DNA of 64,000 nucleotides from Litoditis marina (lineage: Eukaryota > Nematoda > Chromadorea > Rhabditida > Rhabditidae): positions 46,929,597-46,993,596 of the forward strand of contig OZ038433.1 of NCBI GenBank assembly GCA_964036275.1, written 5' to 3'. Of this stretch, positions 1-10,152 are shown in pieces. The notes under the pieces are model-generated. The model was not told where the DNA came from, ran no database searches, and saw nothing but the letters and a program-made list of their open reading frames with translations. The position numbers and the translations under genes were made by a program. Numbering within the stretch: the first letter of the stretch is position 1; each line of letters begins with the position of its first letter.

Positions 1-3000
1 TCGTTCGAGCTAGAGTCACGGTGAGACCGCTCCCCAATTATTTGGAGTTTTGCCCGCAGTTGAAAAACGGCTTACCCCGCCAATTGAAATGCGGCCGGTC
101 ATCAGCCTAGACAGGGCGCGTACCCGCACGGAAAAAATGTACTGTAGCTTTTTGGCACGATGCTTGGTTGAAATTTGCATTTAATTTATCAGAAAGTGCG
201 CTCCATTATTAAAACCGCTCGTGCATTATACGCGGTGCGGTTTTGTCTTTCCTCTGTTTTTTCACTTGGACCGTTTTTGTCGAGCGGTCTCACCGTGGAG
301 TTGGAACTGTTCAGTGACTTGAAAGCAAGGTAGTCTATTCTCTCCCCCATCGAATCGTGAATTATCTGAAAACAGATTAATCTTTCATTAATGAACAAAA
401 TGAACCCCTTTCGTGCAATTCAATAGTTCAATCAAGGACCAACATAGAGTAAGTTAGCCTTCCGCTTCACTGGGAATTTCAAGTATATAAAGTAACGGAA
501 TACATTGTGCTAGGACCACACACAAGATCAATACTTTTTCGAAAAAAAAATCCAAAAATTCATCTACAGCCGGAAGATGTAGTCAAATGATCTAGTTAAC
601 TCAAAAACAGACAACTTGATTTAACGACCAAGAGTCACTTTATCTTCTCGGTTCGGCTCGAGTGTTTCCAGAGTTCTCATAACGAAAGTGTATAAGTTAC
701 GGTCTGGGGTGAAGGCGAAAAGTACCACTTCTTTTTCATTCATATTAATCTAATCATCGAATTGCGGATCTTTTTATTTATCTATTCAAGCATTACTGCT
801 AACCTTTGATATTCTATTCGTCAACGCGTTGATCATATCATTGCGATCCACACAATCCACCGGCTCTTGGGCCGCAATCGAATGGAGTTGGGCGGAAGAA
901 CACGAGAACCTGAAAACACACCAGTCAAATGCAGGGCATACGTGAAATAGTTCCGAATCGGGGCGAAAATAGTGAACATGAGCAGCCCCGAAGACACAAA
1001 ATACTAGTAGTTTTTCCTAGAATCTTCAACATTTACCCCAAAAAGTGATCCTGGCACAATCGGAATCGGGCAAAAGTGAGCATCAGCCAATATCAGAGCA
1101 AGGGGGTATTTTACGTATGATGCAGGGTGCCTTGGTTGGATCATTCATTGATTCACCCATTTTTTCTTCAATATAGCGATTTCAGTTCAGTCTAATCTAA
1201 TTTCAATAATTGTGAAATTTTACTGTTGAAACCCTCTTGCACCAGTTGTTTTAAAAACACCTGATTTTTAAACAATTTCTCTGCGCAACGAAGTCGTCTT
1301 CTGTATGAGCCAGTACAGACTATTCTGAGAAACTCAAATCCTGTTTCCAATTGAAAACGTGAAATTGCATTTCAGTATTTCAGACTAAAACAGGTAATTG
1401 AAAAAGCATCCCGTTTCGGCGATTCGGACAACTTCACTAGAGTATGAATCTGAATCAAAAGACACACGTTATACGTCACGATAAAAAACACATTGATTTC
1501 GAATGTTCAGCAAATAAAGAGAGTTTCCAACCAAAAACCTTAAATACCTCATATAGTGGTCGAATGAAGAGAAGAAACTGATGTCGTCCAGAAACACTGA
1601 GCCGAAATCGCTAGGCTGACCAATCAATTTGGAGCAGAGAGAAAGCTCAGCTTTGGCCTGAAATGAAACTCACTTTTTTTTACTAGTGAAAACATACTTC
1701 CCTGCCAATCGATATCAATGCCATTTTGATATCGAGTTAGTGGGTTCGTTTTTCCCTAATCAAGCTTATACCTCTGTGTTTTTTGTAGTTTGAACCTGTT
1801 GCCTTTCAGTCGTAGTTCACAAAATACGGTGTATCGTGTTTCGAGTTCAAACTACAATTCAGCCATGACCCCCTCCCCTCAGAACGCTCAGAACGACTGG
1901 CGCCCATTTGCGCGATTAGCACTACAAAGGCGAGCAGCGAGCATTAGGGTCAATGAGACTGCATACAGGCTAAGACAGTCTGCGTCTCTTTGAGCTGCAC
2001 ACTCTCACGTCGGGCCGCTACAAAGGTGGATGGCCAATTGGCTGGGGAGTTGTGTGAGCTATTAGGCCTGCCCTATTGATGGAATCGATGAAAATGAATA
2101 CGATGATGACGATTATGTGAACTAATCCCGGCGTATCGGTCTTTTAAACATTAAACTGCAATTGAAAAATGTATTGCAGTTTGAAGGAAAAGGGCCAAGC
2201 GTTGGGATTGATCCACATAATCGTCCTTCTTCAAGAATTCAAACTACAATCCTATCTGCCCTACCCTATTGATCGAATCGATTGAGATGAATGCAGCCAT
2301 GTTCAAGAATCCAGTCGAGTCGAGGAAAACGACGGGAAACGCGGATCGATGCAAATCGATGACGTCATCCGGCAGGGAGGAGGCATCGTGGAGACCCAGA
2401 CAGGCGGCAGACGAGGTATCCCACGACACTGAATAGAGAGCAAGTATAATGTTAGTCAATTACACAGTCAGGTGAAACATGTTAAACACATCAGAACTCA
2501 GAAACGTGCAATGGCAAAGTGCACGATGCCTCATTAGAATGCTAACTTTACGTGACTATTCAATTTACTTCTAGTATAAAAACGTCAGCCCCTTTCAATT
2601 ATATGATTATAACTACAATTAATAATGATAACAGTAATGAAAAGCTACTTCGCATAGAATCATCCAAAATGGGAAACTGCATAGAAATATATACGAATAC
2701 GAGCGTCTGCAAAGCGGAGCAACCCAGAAACTTACAACCATCATCTAGTGAGATGTAAGTAGTCGCTCTTCGAGAAGGAGACCGTTTTTCTATTCAGGTG
2801 CATTTAGCTATTAAATAGTTTTGAATAAGCATAATTTCAACATAATTGCGTCTCAAAATGAGAGAACTTTGCATAAACTCGCAAGGTTAGGCAGAAAAGG
2901 AGCATGTTTTCTTTCTTTAGTGAAAATTACTCACCAAAGGCGGTGAAGAATGACTGAACAATCGTGGCTACACTCTGTTTGTCAACAACGGTTCCCTCCT

Positions 3001-6000
3001 TCACAAGGTGGACCATGAACGCCGAGAGGAACAAATGATTCACCTGAAACATCCGAATGTCATTAAAACCATTTATCCTCTGGCACACAGCCTAGGAATG
3101 ATTTCGCAGCTGCGTGAACACGAAATACTTGAAAGTATTAATTGAAAGTTTCTCCTATATGAGTTTGCTTGAATATACTAAGCGATAATTTGAATGGTTT
3201 CTGTTCTAACATCTCTGTTAGCATAAATAGCTTACAAGGATTTAAAGTAGGACGATTATGTGGACCAATCCCGACGTATCGGTCCTTTAAACTCCAATTG
3301 AAAAATGTATTGCAGTTTGAAGGACCGAAGCGTTGAAATTGGTCCACATAACCGTGTTCTTGCTTCCGCAATATGAGCCACATGCCTCAATATATCAACT
3401 TTCTACAACGCTTGTCTTTCAAGCTCATGTAACTTATCTTGGTTTTTGGCAGCAACTTTCGTAACTTTTGTTCTGACTACCGACTTACTTCCATACCCCA
3501 GTAAAGTTGTCCGAATAGTCAGAAAAAATCAAAGAACGGAGTACTTATTCGCCGAAAATTAGAAATCTGTCTATTTTTCAATATCTTTTCACGTGTTTCA
3601 ATCTGAAATATTTTTTGTCGAATAGTCGAACCTTACTGGTGTACGCTTTTGTTCCGACTTACTTCCTCATAATGCCGGTTGTCGAACCAGGAGCAGATCA
3701 GCGACAAGGCCTGTTGGACTGCGTTTCTCGACTTGAGCTCCGATTGAAGGGAGGTTCGGAGAGACAGTTCCAACAGGTTGCGGAGAAGACGCTGGTTGAA
3801 ACGGGGGGTGGGCACATCACCTGCAAACGAGCACGAGTTCTGTGCGAGCGAGGTTGGGAGAAAATATAGAACGGGGGATGGAGAGGGGGTGGAGAAGGGA
3901 AAACGCAGAGAGAGAGAGGGGGGGGGAGCTGGGAGATACAAGGGAAGAGCCAGAGATACGGAGAGCACATAGGAAGGGGAGATATAGATAGACACCCACC
4001 AGCTCCCGTATACTTGGGGAATACGGTGGAGGGACGAAGGTTCCCGATATTGGGTGCGAATCGAGATGGCTTCGCCAGGCCCTCCTGGCTGCCATAGAAA
4101 TGGAGGAGAACGCCGCCGGTCCCCGTGGAATCTGAACAAACAATATAATGCTCTTCACCCTTCGGTACACACTCAGATGAAAGCCAAGAGACTATTAGGC
4201 CCTAAAAGGGGCAATTTGGGTGATAGAGTAAGCGCGGGCCCAACGGGCCGTAAAACCAGTAAGGTATGAGTATTCGACAAAAAGGACTCCATTTCTAGAT
4301 TCGTGAGAATCAGAGAACGAATGATTTTGGGCGAAAAGGTAACCCGTTTTTGAATTTGTATGGCTACTCGGACGACTTTAGTGGTGTATGCCCATAGTAA
4401 CATCTCAAGCTTTCCAATGACATTTTGTTCGCGTTGAAATCCGTTTCATTTTACTATATCTACAGAAAAAGCTCAACTCATACCTGTCACTCGTATATTC
4501 TGAAAGAGTTGGTCTCCATTGGGGCCGGGACACAACTCAATACTGTGTTTGGGCAGAAGTTTCTTCAGAGAAACACGGCAACTGTTCATGAAATGAGCTC
4601 GTTTGACCGCGTAGACGACATTCACGAAGTCTCGTTTGCCGAACAGTTCCTGAAAAGAAGCAGTTATTAGTTGCAAATGAAGGAAAATATCCCACAATTC
4701 CTTGAGGGAAAATACCCCACAATTTCGATACTGACTGATGTTCACTTTTGGCAGGTTTCGATCAAAGGATCGTCACCTTTGGGGCTACCTTTTCACACGT
4801 TTCGTCTTTATTAGAGAACCATCCGATCAATCTATCAAGAAACGCCTCTGAGCTTAAGTCACTGAAAAAAACGTACGCCGTCGGCGAAGATATAAGACTT
4901 TAACTGGTGTGAGGACATACCAGTTAAGGTCTGATATCTTTCGAGAATCAAAAATTTGGCAAATTTTTCTCGATTCTGCTCAAAAAGGAGCCTTTTTCAA
5001 TTTTCTACAGCTATTTCGACCGAGAGATGAGGTAAGGAGATGAAGTAGCATGATGTGTTAAAGTCGAACTGGAAACTAGAAATTTCCGAAAATTCGATCA
5101 ATCAACCCTAATGAGTATGAACGAGGAATAAAGCAAAGAAACGAGGACGAACCGCAGGTATTTGAACAAAAACATCGACCAATGAAGAGTCGCCTGGATT
5201 GGCGAAAGGAGTCGACAGAGCACGGGGAACAATGGTCGTCTGGGAAGAAGAGAAAAATATTTGAATTGCACGAAATACTCGCCTAAACACCATGCCATCT
5301 TCGCTAGTGTCGTTTTTTTTTAAATTTTATATCTAACCTGGTTTCTCGTAACCTGTTTGTTCGGGTGACCTGAGTGAATACCGGATTGGTAACCCGGAAC
5401 GGAAACTGAGAAACCGATTGGTAACCGGAACTGAAAAAACCGGTTACGGTTACCCTTAAATCACCTCTAACCGAATTTCATTTTCAAAGTCAGGTTCATT
5501 TCACCTACTCAGTACTCAATCATGAGACGGTCTTACAAAATATCAATTCATGGAATGTGACCTACCTCGGTAGGCGGTATCCACGTATATTGGGGGAGGG
5601 TGGACGAGGTTCGCTGCACCACCTCCTGCAGCTCAATAAGAGGATGGACAAGACCGTGTTTCTTCCAGAACTCCAGATTTGTGAACTAAAAACTATTATT
5701 TTACCGAACCAAGCTTTTGGTCATGTGCACTTTTCAATCAAAAACTGTTTGAAACACGATTAATTGAGAGGATCATGTCAGGAATCATGTCATACCTGAG
5801 GGTTTCGAATTCTTCGTTGATATTAACGTATTCTATCTGAGTAAATAACTCACCTCGCACTTGTGAGACAACTTGGCAGTTGTCAACGCCTTGACAATGT
5901 TGTTGGCCACCTTGGTCCAGTCAGAAACGGCATCTGCTTTCGGTAGACTCTCCTTGATGAAGTCCGAACACTGAACAATCAGCATGTAATAATCTTGTCA

Positions 6001-6382
6001 ACTTTCTGTAGAAACGATTCTGACTACCAAAAAAACTAGTCAGGAAGTAGCGAAGACCAGTTCAAATTATGGTACTTTCTGGTCCTTTTTTCAAATAAAC
6101 CGCCGATTGACGAGACTTTAAACTGAGTGAAATATGAGAGGATCAGAACATACCAAACCCATAGTTCTTCAAAAGTCATACAAGTATTTAGCGCATTCCC
6201 CAACTCGCTCTGTATGTAGTTTGATCTTGTTGCATTTCGGTCAAATATGACATATCGTGAATTACGCCGTGTTTCGAAATCAAACTGAACCGATGATTTG
6301 ACCACTATACCTGTATTTGGAATACACTGTAGGACTCCCGCATGTCATCATCGATTACCACCTCATTCAATGGTTGTTTCAT
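1..6382 (-). CDS. NOL6: NOL6/UTP22 (Nrap) nucleolar protein, C-terminal part outside the window
   Basis: NOL6/UTP22 belongs to the UTP-C part of the small-subunit processome and acts in the nucleolus on 18S pre-rRNA. Exons, in coding order: 6311-6382, 5854-5970, 5566-5670, about 5153-5310, 4484-4649, 4000-4131, 3663-3820, 2935-3043, 2265-2428, 1548-1657, 804-909, 294-365 and 1-9. Diagnostic peptides follow the human order: WIPPTE, SSLVDVFVQIP, GDVPTPRFNQRLLRNLLE, NHLFLSAFMVHLV, HRSAFPVVFLDSTGFLN, ELSLCSKLIG and GERIDYLAFKSL. The start is the ATG at 6382, directly behind a TTCCAG acceptor, as for trans-splicing. Splice phases agree throughout except at the exon 3/4 joint: keeping WIPPTE with the GAG|GTAGGT donor does not enter the exon 4 frame. 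A weaker donor ending exon 3 at 5585 would. The protein runs on past base 1. The family call is firm; exon 4 edges and the last 9-bp exon are not. Confidence 0.9.
17..297. mobile_element. 281-bp TIR element that makes up NOL6 intron 12 (introner-like)
   Basis: The ends are a 16-bp perfect terminal inverted repeat (CACGGTGAGACCGCTC), flanked on both sides by ACTC, a probable 4-bp target duplication. On the minus strand the GTGAGACC inside the terminal repeat is the 5' splice site used after NOL6 exon 294-365. The predicted acceptor CTCTAG at 10-15 lies in the flank including the duplicated bases. The intron is thus nearly identical with the element. It has no ORF, so it would be non-autonomous. 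Confidence 0.75.
1783..1857. repeat. Miniature inverted-repeat element, TGTAGTTTGAAC ends
   Basis: The element begins TTGTAGTTTGAAC and ends GTTCAAACTACAA, about 75 bp overall, in a NOL6 intron. Its interior shares words with the copy at 6214-6287 (GTTGC.TTTC.GTC and TATCGTG). Confidence 0.6.
1938..2050. repeat. Repeat family D copy (CTGCGTCTCT...TGCACACTCTC)
   Basis: It shares GACAGTCTGCGTCTCT, GAGCTGCACACTCTC and GGCCGCTACAAA with 21540-21655 and 21715-21800. It lies in a NOL6 intron. Its class is unknown. Confidence 0.5.
2104..2232. repeat. MITE family A copy 1
   Basis: Inverted termini are about GACGATTATGTG...CACATAATCGTC. The centre carries ATTGAAAAATGTATTGCAG. It lies in NOL6 intron 9 close to the donor and is the most diverged of four copies. 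Confidence 0.65.
2450..2580. repeat. MITE family B copy 1
   Basis: About 130 bp with near-palindromic ends (TTAGTCAATT...CACGTGAAACATG / ACGTGACTATTCAATTTAC) and TA at the borders. It lies in a NOL6 intron, ending 21 bp upstream of the acceptor of exon 2265-2428. Confidence 0.7.
3244..3362. repeat. MITE family A copy 2
   Basis: Termini AGGACGATTATGTGGACC and GGTCCACATAACCGT are inverted. The central palindromic block matches copies 3 and 4. It lies in the NOL6 intron between exons 3663-3820 and 2935-3043. Confidence 0.7.
5330..5462. repeat. Degenerate AACCGGTTACC repeat
   Basis: The words GGTAACC, GGTTACC and AACCGGTT recur many times in about 130 bp, on both strands. Similar blocks lie at 10840-10930, 18985-19075 and 37670-37810. 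Confidence 0.55.
6214..6287. repeat. Miniature inverted-repeat element, TGTAGTTTGATC type
   Basis: TGTAGTTTGATCTTGTTGC at the left and AATCAAACT at the right enclose an interior related to that of 1783-1857. It sits in the first NOL6 intron. Confidence 0.5.
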
Positions 6383-6392
6383 CTGGAACATT
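6383..6392 (-). promoter_or_regulatory. Probable spliced-leader acceptor of NOL6
   Basis: On the minus strand the sequence TGTTCCAG ends immediately before the NOL6 ATG at 6382. No upstream coding exon is visible. An acceptor touching the start codon is typical of nematode trans-spliced mRNAs. This is inferred from position only. Confidence 0.55.
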
Positions 6393-6492
6393 ACTTGAAA
6401 ACGGATCGCAATATTATACACGGGAGATTCTAACAATCGACCATATTCCGATTAGATTAGAAAAAAGTCCGATGGTAAGCAAACACACCAGT

Positions 6493-7025
6493 AATTCATG
6501 AAAAAGTGGGGGCCCAACGAATGTAAGATTTGTCTTCTACTGTGCGCCCCTTAGACAACTACTCTCAAATGGAACAGCTACTGCTACAAAAACCGAAAAA
6601 TACTAATATACTCAAGTATAACTGTTCATTACAAACATACAAAAGTCGTAAAATATTTTCTCAAACCTGTAAACTAGAATCTACAAGTCACAGCTGCGAA
6701 AGAGAGAACAACTTTTGAATAATATGACAAACGTTATAGCCCCTAGAATTGAAGTAATGACAAAAAATGCCAACCATTGTGTACAAAACCAGGAACTCTA
6801 TAATTGAGTAGGTTGAGTTAACATCTGTGATTTGTAGATTCTAGTTTACAGGTTTGAGAAAATATTTTACGACTTTTGTATGTTTGTAATGAACAGTTAT
6901 ACTTGAGTATATTAGTATTTTTCGGTTTTTGTAGCAGTAGCTGTTCCATTTGAGAGTAGTTGTCTAAGGGGCGCACAGTAGAAGACAAATCTTACATTCG
7001 TTGGGCCCCCACTTTTTCATGAATT
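6493..7025. repeat. Long, nearly perfect inverted repeat (two ~205-bp arms, ~120-bp loop)
   Basis: The left arm, about 6493-6700, matches the reverse complement of about 6821-7025 with only rare mismatches, for example near the inner edge. It lies about 110 bp upstream of the NOL6 start. No ORF of note is present. A transcript across it would fold into a long hairpin. Confidence 0.9.
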
Positions 7026-7070
7026 TTTCTCTTTTTGTATACATGCCGTAGGTATGTGGTTTGATCTGTA

Positions 7071-7760
7071 CGGCGCAGATAAAATTGTTTTCTTGATGAA
7101 CCACGTCATGTTTGAATGAAGTTTCATCGTTAATTGACCATTTTTGAGAAACTGTCAGCATTCGAAAACATATTTCACGTCAATTTTCTTTAAAGTTGAC
7201 GTCATCTGGTCTTTTGAATTCCAGAATAAGTCCTATTTAAATAAAGTTTCATCGTTGATATACCATTTTTGAGATATTTTCAGCATTTGAAAATATATGT
7301 GACGTCAACTTTACACTTTTCAAAAATGACGTCATCTGGTCTCCAGAATTCCAGAATACGTCACTCTTAGATTGAGTTCCACCGTTAATTGACCCTTTCT
7401 AAGATATTACCAACATTTGAAAATATATGTGACGTCAACTTTGCACTTTTCAAAAATGACGTCATCTGGTCTCCAGAATCCCAGAATACGTCACTCTTAG
7501 ATTGAGTTTCACCGTTAATTGACCCTTTCTAAGACATTTTCAGCATTTGAAAATATATGTGACGTCAACTTTGCACTTTTCAAAAATGACGTCATCTGGT
7601 CTCCAGAATCCCAGAATACGTCACTCTTAGATTGAGTTTCACCGTTAATTGACCCTTTCTAAGATATTACCATCATTTGAAAATATATGTGACGTCAACT
7701 TTGCACTTTTCAAAAATGACGTCATCCGAGCTCCAGAATCCTCGATGACGTCATCAGTAG
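7071..7760. repeat. 130-bp tandem repeat, about five units, each with two TGACGTCA octamers
   Basis: Unit boundaries at 7201, 7331, 7461, 7591 and 7721 give an exact 130-bp period. Later units differ by a few bases and the first is degenerate. TGACGTCA (a full CRE) occurs at 7197, 7300, 7327, 7430, 7457, 7560, 7587, 7690, 7717 and 7746. The array lies 0.7-1.4 kb upstream of the NOL6 start and about 2.4 kb past the MFSD14 stop. Confidence 0.9.
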
Positions 7761-8076
7761 AAGACTTACATCTAAATCGATGTCAGTTCATGTCGTGGTA
7801 TCATACTTCAAATTTTACTTGAATTGGTTAGGTCTGAGCTGAGTTATAACGCAATTTGATTTACCCCGACAGAGAGGGCGAGAGAGTGCACGAAATGAAG
7901 AGACGCAGAGACATTTTCAAAGACCTATAACTTGATTAAAAATAATTTTTTTCGAAAAAAAGTTTGCGCCCCCAAGGTTTGAGTGGGATATCTATCGTGT
8001 CCCAAATTTTCAGTCAAATCGGTTCACACATAAAATTTTTTCAGAAGTGCGTTCACACACACACACACACACACAC

Positions 8077-8913
8077 GGGACCTACTAATTACCGCACCTA
8101 CCGCACCGGGAAAATACCGCACCGCGATTTGAAAATACCGCACCGTACCGCACCACCGCAAATTTGCGTATTTTTTTCAAAAAGTTTAAAATCTCCAATT
8201 TTGCAAACAAAATAGTTTCTAAGGCATAAATCCTATTCTTTCCATCACTTTAGATACAGCAAGTCTGAAAATGATGTCTAGTTACCGATCACAATGAGTT
8301 TATTCCCTTTTTCTGCAAAATTCGGTCAGTGTATTTGTTTAGAGATTCTTTCAGTTCTTTCTGCAAGTATGAGCTATTCAAACCTCAAATATTTGGTGTA
8401 TTTCATTTTTAGCTCAAAATTGACAATCATTGCCAATGAACAAACGAGCACAAACCTCTAACTCTATTATGGTAATCCTTTTTTGTTACCTCTCACTTTT
8501 CCACGGGAATAAAGTATTCATATAAGTTGCTAGTGGAGCAAACGCTAGCATAATGTGTACTCAGTGCTTCTCTTCTGATAAGCAGTTTCTTCTATACATT
8601 CGATAACTCACTAATATGACATGAAGGCATAAAACAATTTGAAGAATACACAACAGAAAACGAAAATGCAATACTGAAAGCGTGTTCTTCTAGTGAGAAA
8701 GTTTCACAGAAAGTTTTCTCGAGATCACTATTGTTGTTTTCAAGTGAAAAGAATAGGGTTTATGCTTTAAAAACTATTTTGTTGGCAAAATTGAAGATTT
8801 TGGATTTTTTAAAAAAAATACGCAAATTTGCGGTGGTGCGGTACGGTGCGGTATTTTCAAATCGCGGTGCGGTATTTCCCCCGGTGCGGTAGGTGCGGTA
8901 ATTAGTAGGTCCC
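8077..8913. mobile_element. 837-bp TIR element in a (CA)n tract
   Basis: The ends GGGACCTACTAATTACCGCA and its complement begin inverted arms of about 160-170 bp. The arms contain repeated TACCGCACC words and extend to an AGGCATAAATCCTATTCTTT-like block. CA repeats flank both sides, so the target duplication (8-9 bp) is ambiguous; 8 bp would suit an hAT-type element. No transposase ORF is present, so it is non-autonomous. Confidence 0.8.
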
Positions 8914-10152
8914 CACACACACGGCGGAAGTTGGCGGTCTGCATGAAGCGCATAACGTCATAACTCGGCTTAAACTTAATCAATTTCGTTCAAATTTTTA
9001 ACATAGCTTGTAAATATGCCATGAAATATCAACAAATAATAAAAAGTTTTGATTTGCACAATTGGACCTTTTTGAGAGTGAACTAAAAAAATGAAAGCGC
9101 GCATTAGCCGGACCAAAGACAAATCTCGCACAGCGCTTCGCGCTGCGCGCGATAGCTCTGTGGCTCTCTCTGACTATCCTAGAACTTGGATAACGTTTAT
9201 AGATCAAAATAAGGCAAACTTTATGACTTTGTCTCCAAAAAAGTCTTTCCAAGTTTAGCAGAAAAGTACATTTTTTAATCTAATCTAATGGGTTTTCGAC
9301 TCCCCTCAAAAGCATAGATATAGCAGGGATCACAATGAAATAGAACCCACAAGAAACTATAAAAATGCTCCCAAGTTAGAGGAAATAAATCTATTTATTC
9401 TATATCACAAAAGAGTGGTAGGAACACGCAATAATCGACAATCACACGAGAAGAATAGAACAAAGCGACAATTCACAACGAAGCAGCAATAACAACACGA
9501 ATCTAGACGATTGACCATGTAACTTGTGCACTCATAACATAGACTCGCTGCTTGAACTATTCGGTGTGTAACTTGTTTAGACAACCCGAAATAGGAAAAA
9601 AGAGACAAACGAAAACACAAAACAGCACGACCAAATGATGAAAATATGCCTACCATAGAGGGAAACGTATGGAACAGTGGTACTTTAAATTACTCTAAAT
9701 ACTTATAAATAATAATATCAACTGTCACTAGTGTACTGAAGGCTAACACAGACAGAAAAGGAATAAGTAACAGGAAATAGCAACCGGTCATTGAAATCAC
9801 TGGAAAGAGAGTGGTGATTATGTTTATGTTTACATCAATTGTTCGAGTAGAAATGTAGAAACCACGGAAGTACATAACCTGGGAGAAGAAGAGAGAAAAT
9901 GGTGTTCATCACGAAATTTACTGCACAACCCGTTGTCAACTATTTGACATACGTATGCAAGAGATGGCCTTCGTTATATGTTTCGAAACCAGCTATTACG
10001 CGAATTCAAATGAAAAAAGGTCTAGAAATCTGTTTAAATGTTTCCTTCTGCAATTAATGGGATATGAAAGGTAGAATAAATGCATAATAATAAACAATTA
10101 ATAAAAGGGCCGACTCTTACAGAATTCAAGTCGTAGTAAATGAGACATCATG
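8914..10152. other. Intergenic stretch with no recognisable gene
   Basis: It contains short AT-rich ORFs on the minus strand, including a hydrophobic one at 9690-9875. None shows family motifs or phase-consistent exon joints with MFSD14, whose last exon ends at 10153. No other structure stands out. Confidence 0.5.

Noticed and set aside
3633..4170. 168- and 117-codon ORFs (minus)
   Set aside because: They are chance fusions of NOL6 exons 4000-4131 and 3663-3820 with the purine-rich intron between them. Only the exon parts match the family, and in different frames.
9690..9875. Hydrophobic 61-codon ORF that could be a transmembrane exon of MFSD14
   Set aside because: The MFSD14 model closes in phase at 10153 with a typical hydrophilic tail. 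This ORF matches no family block and is AT-rich.
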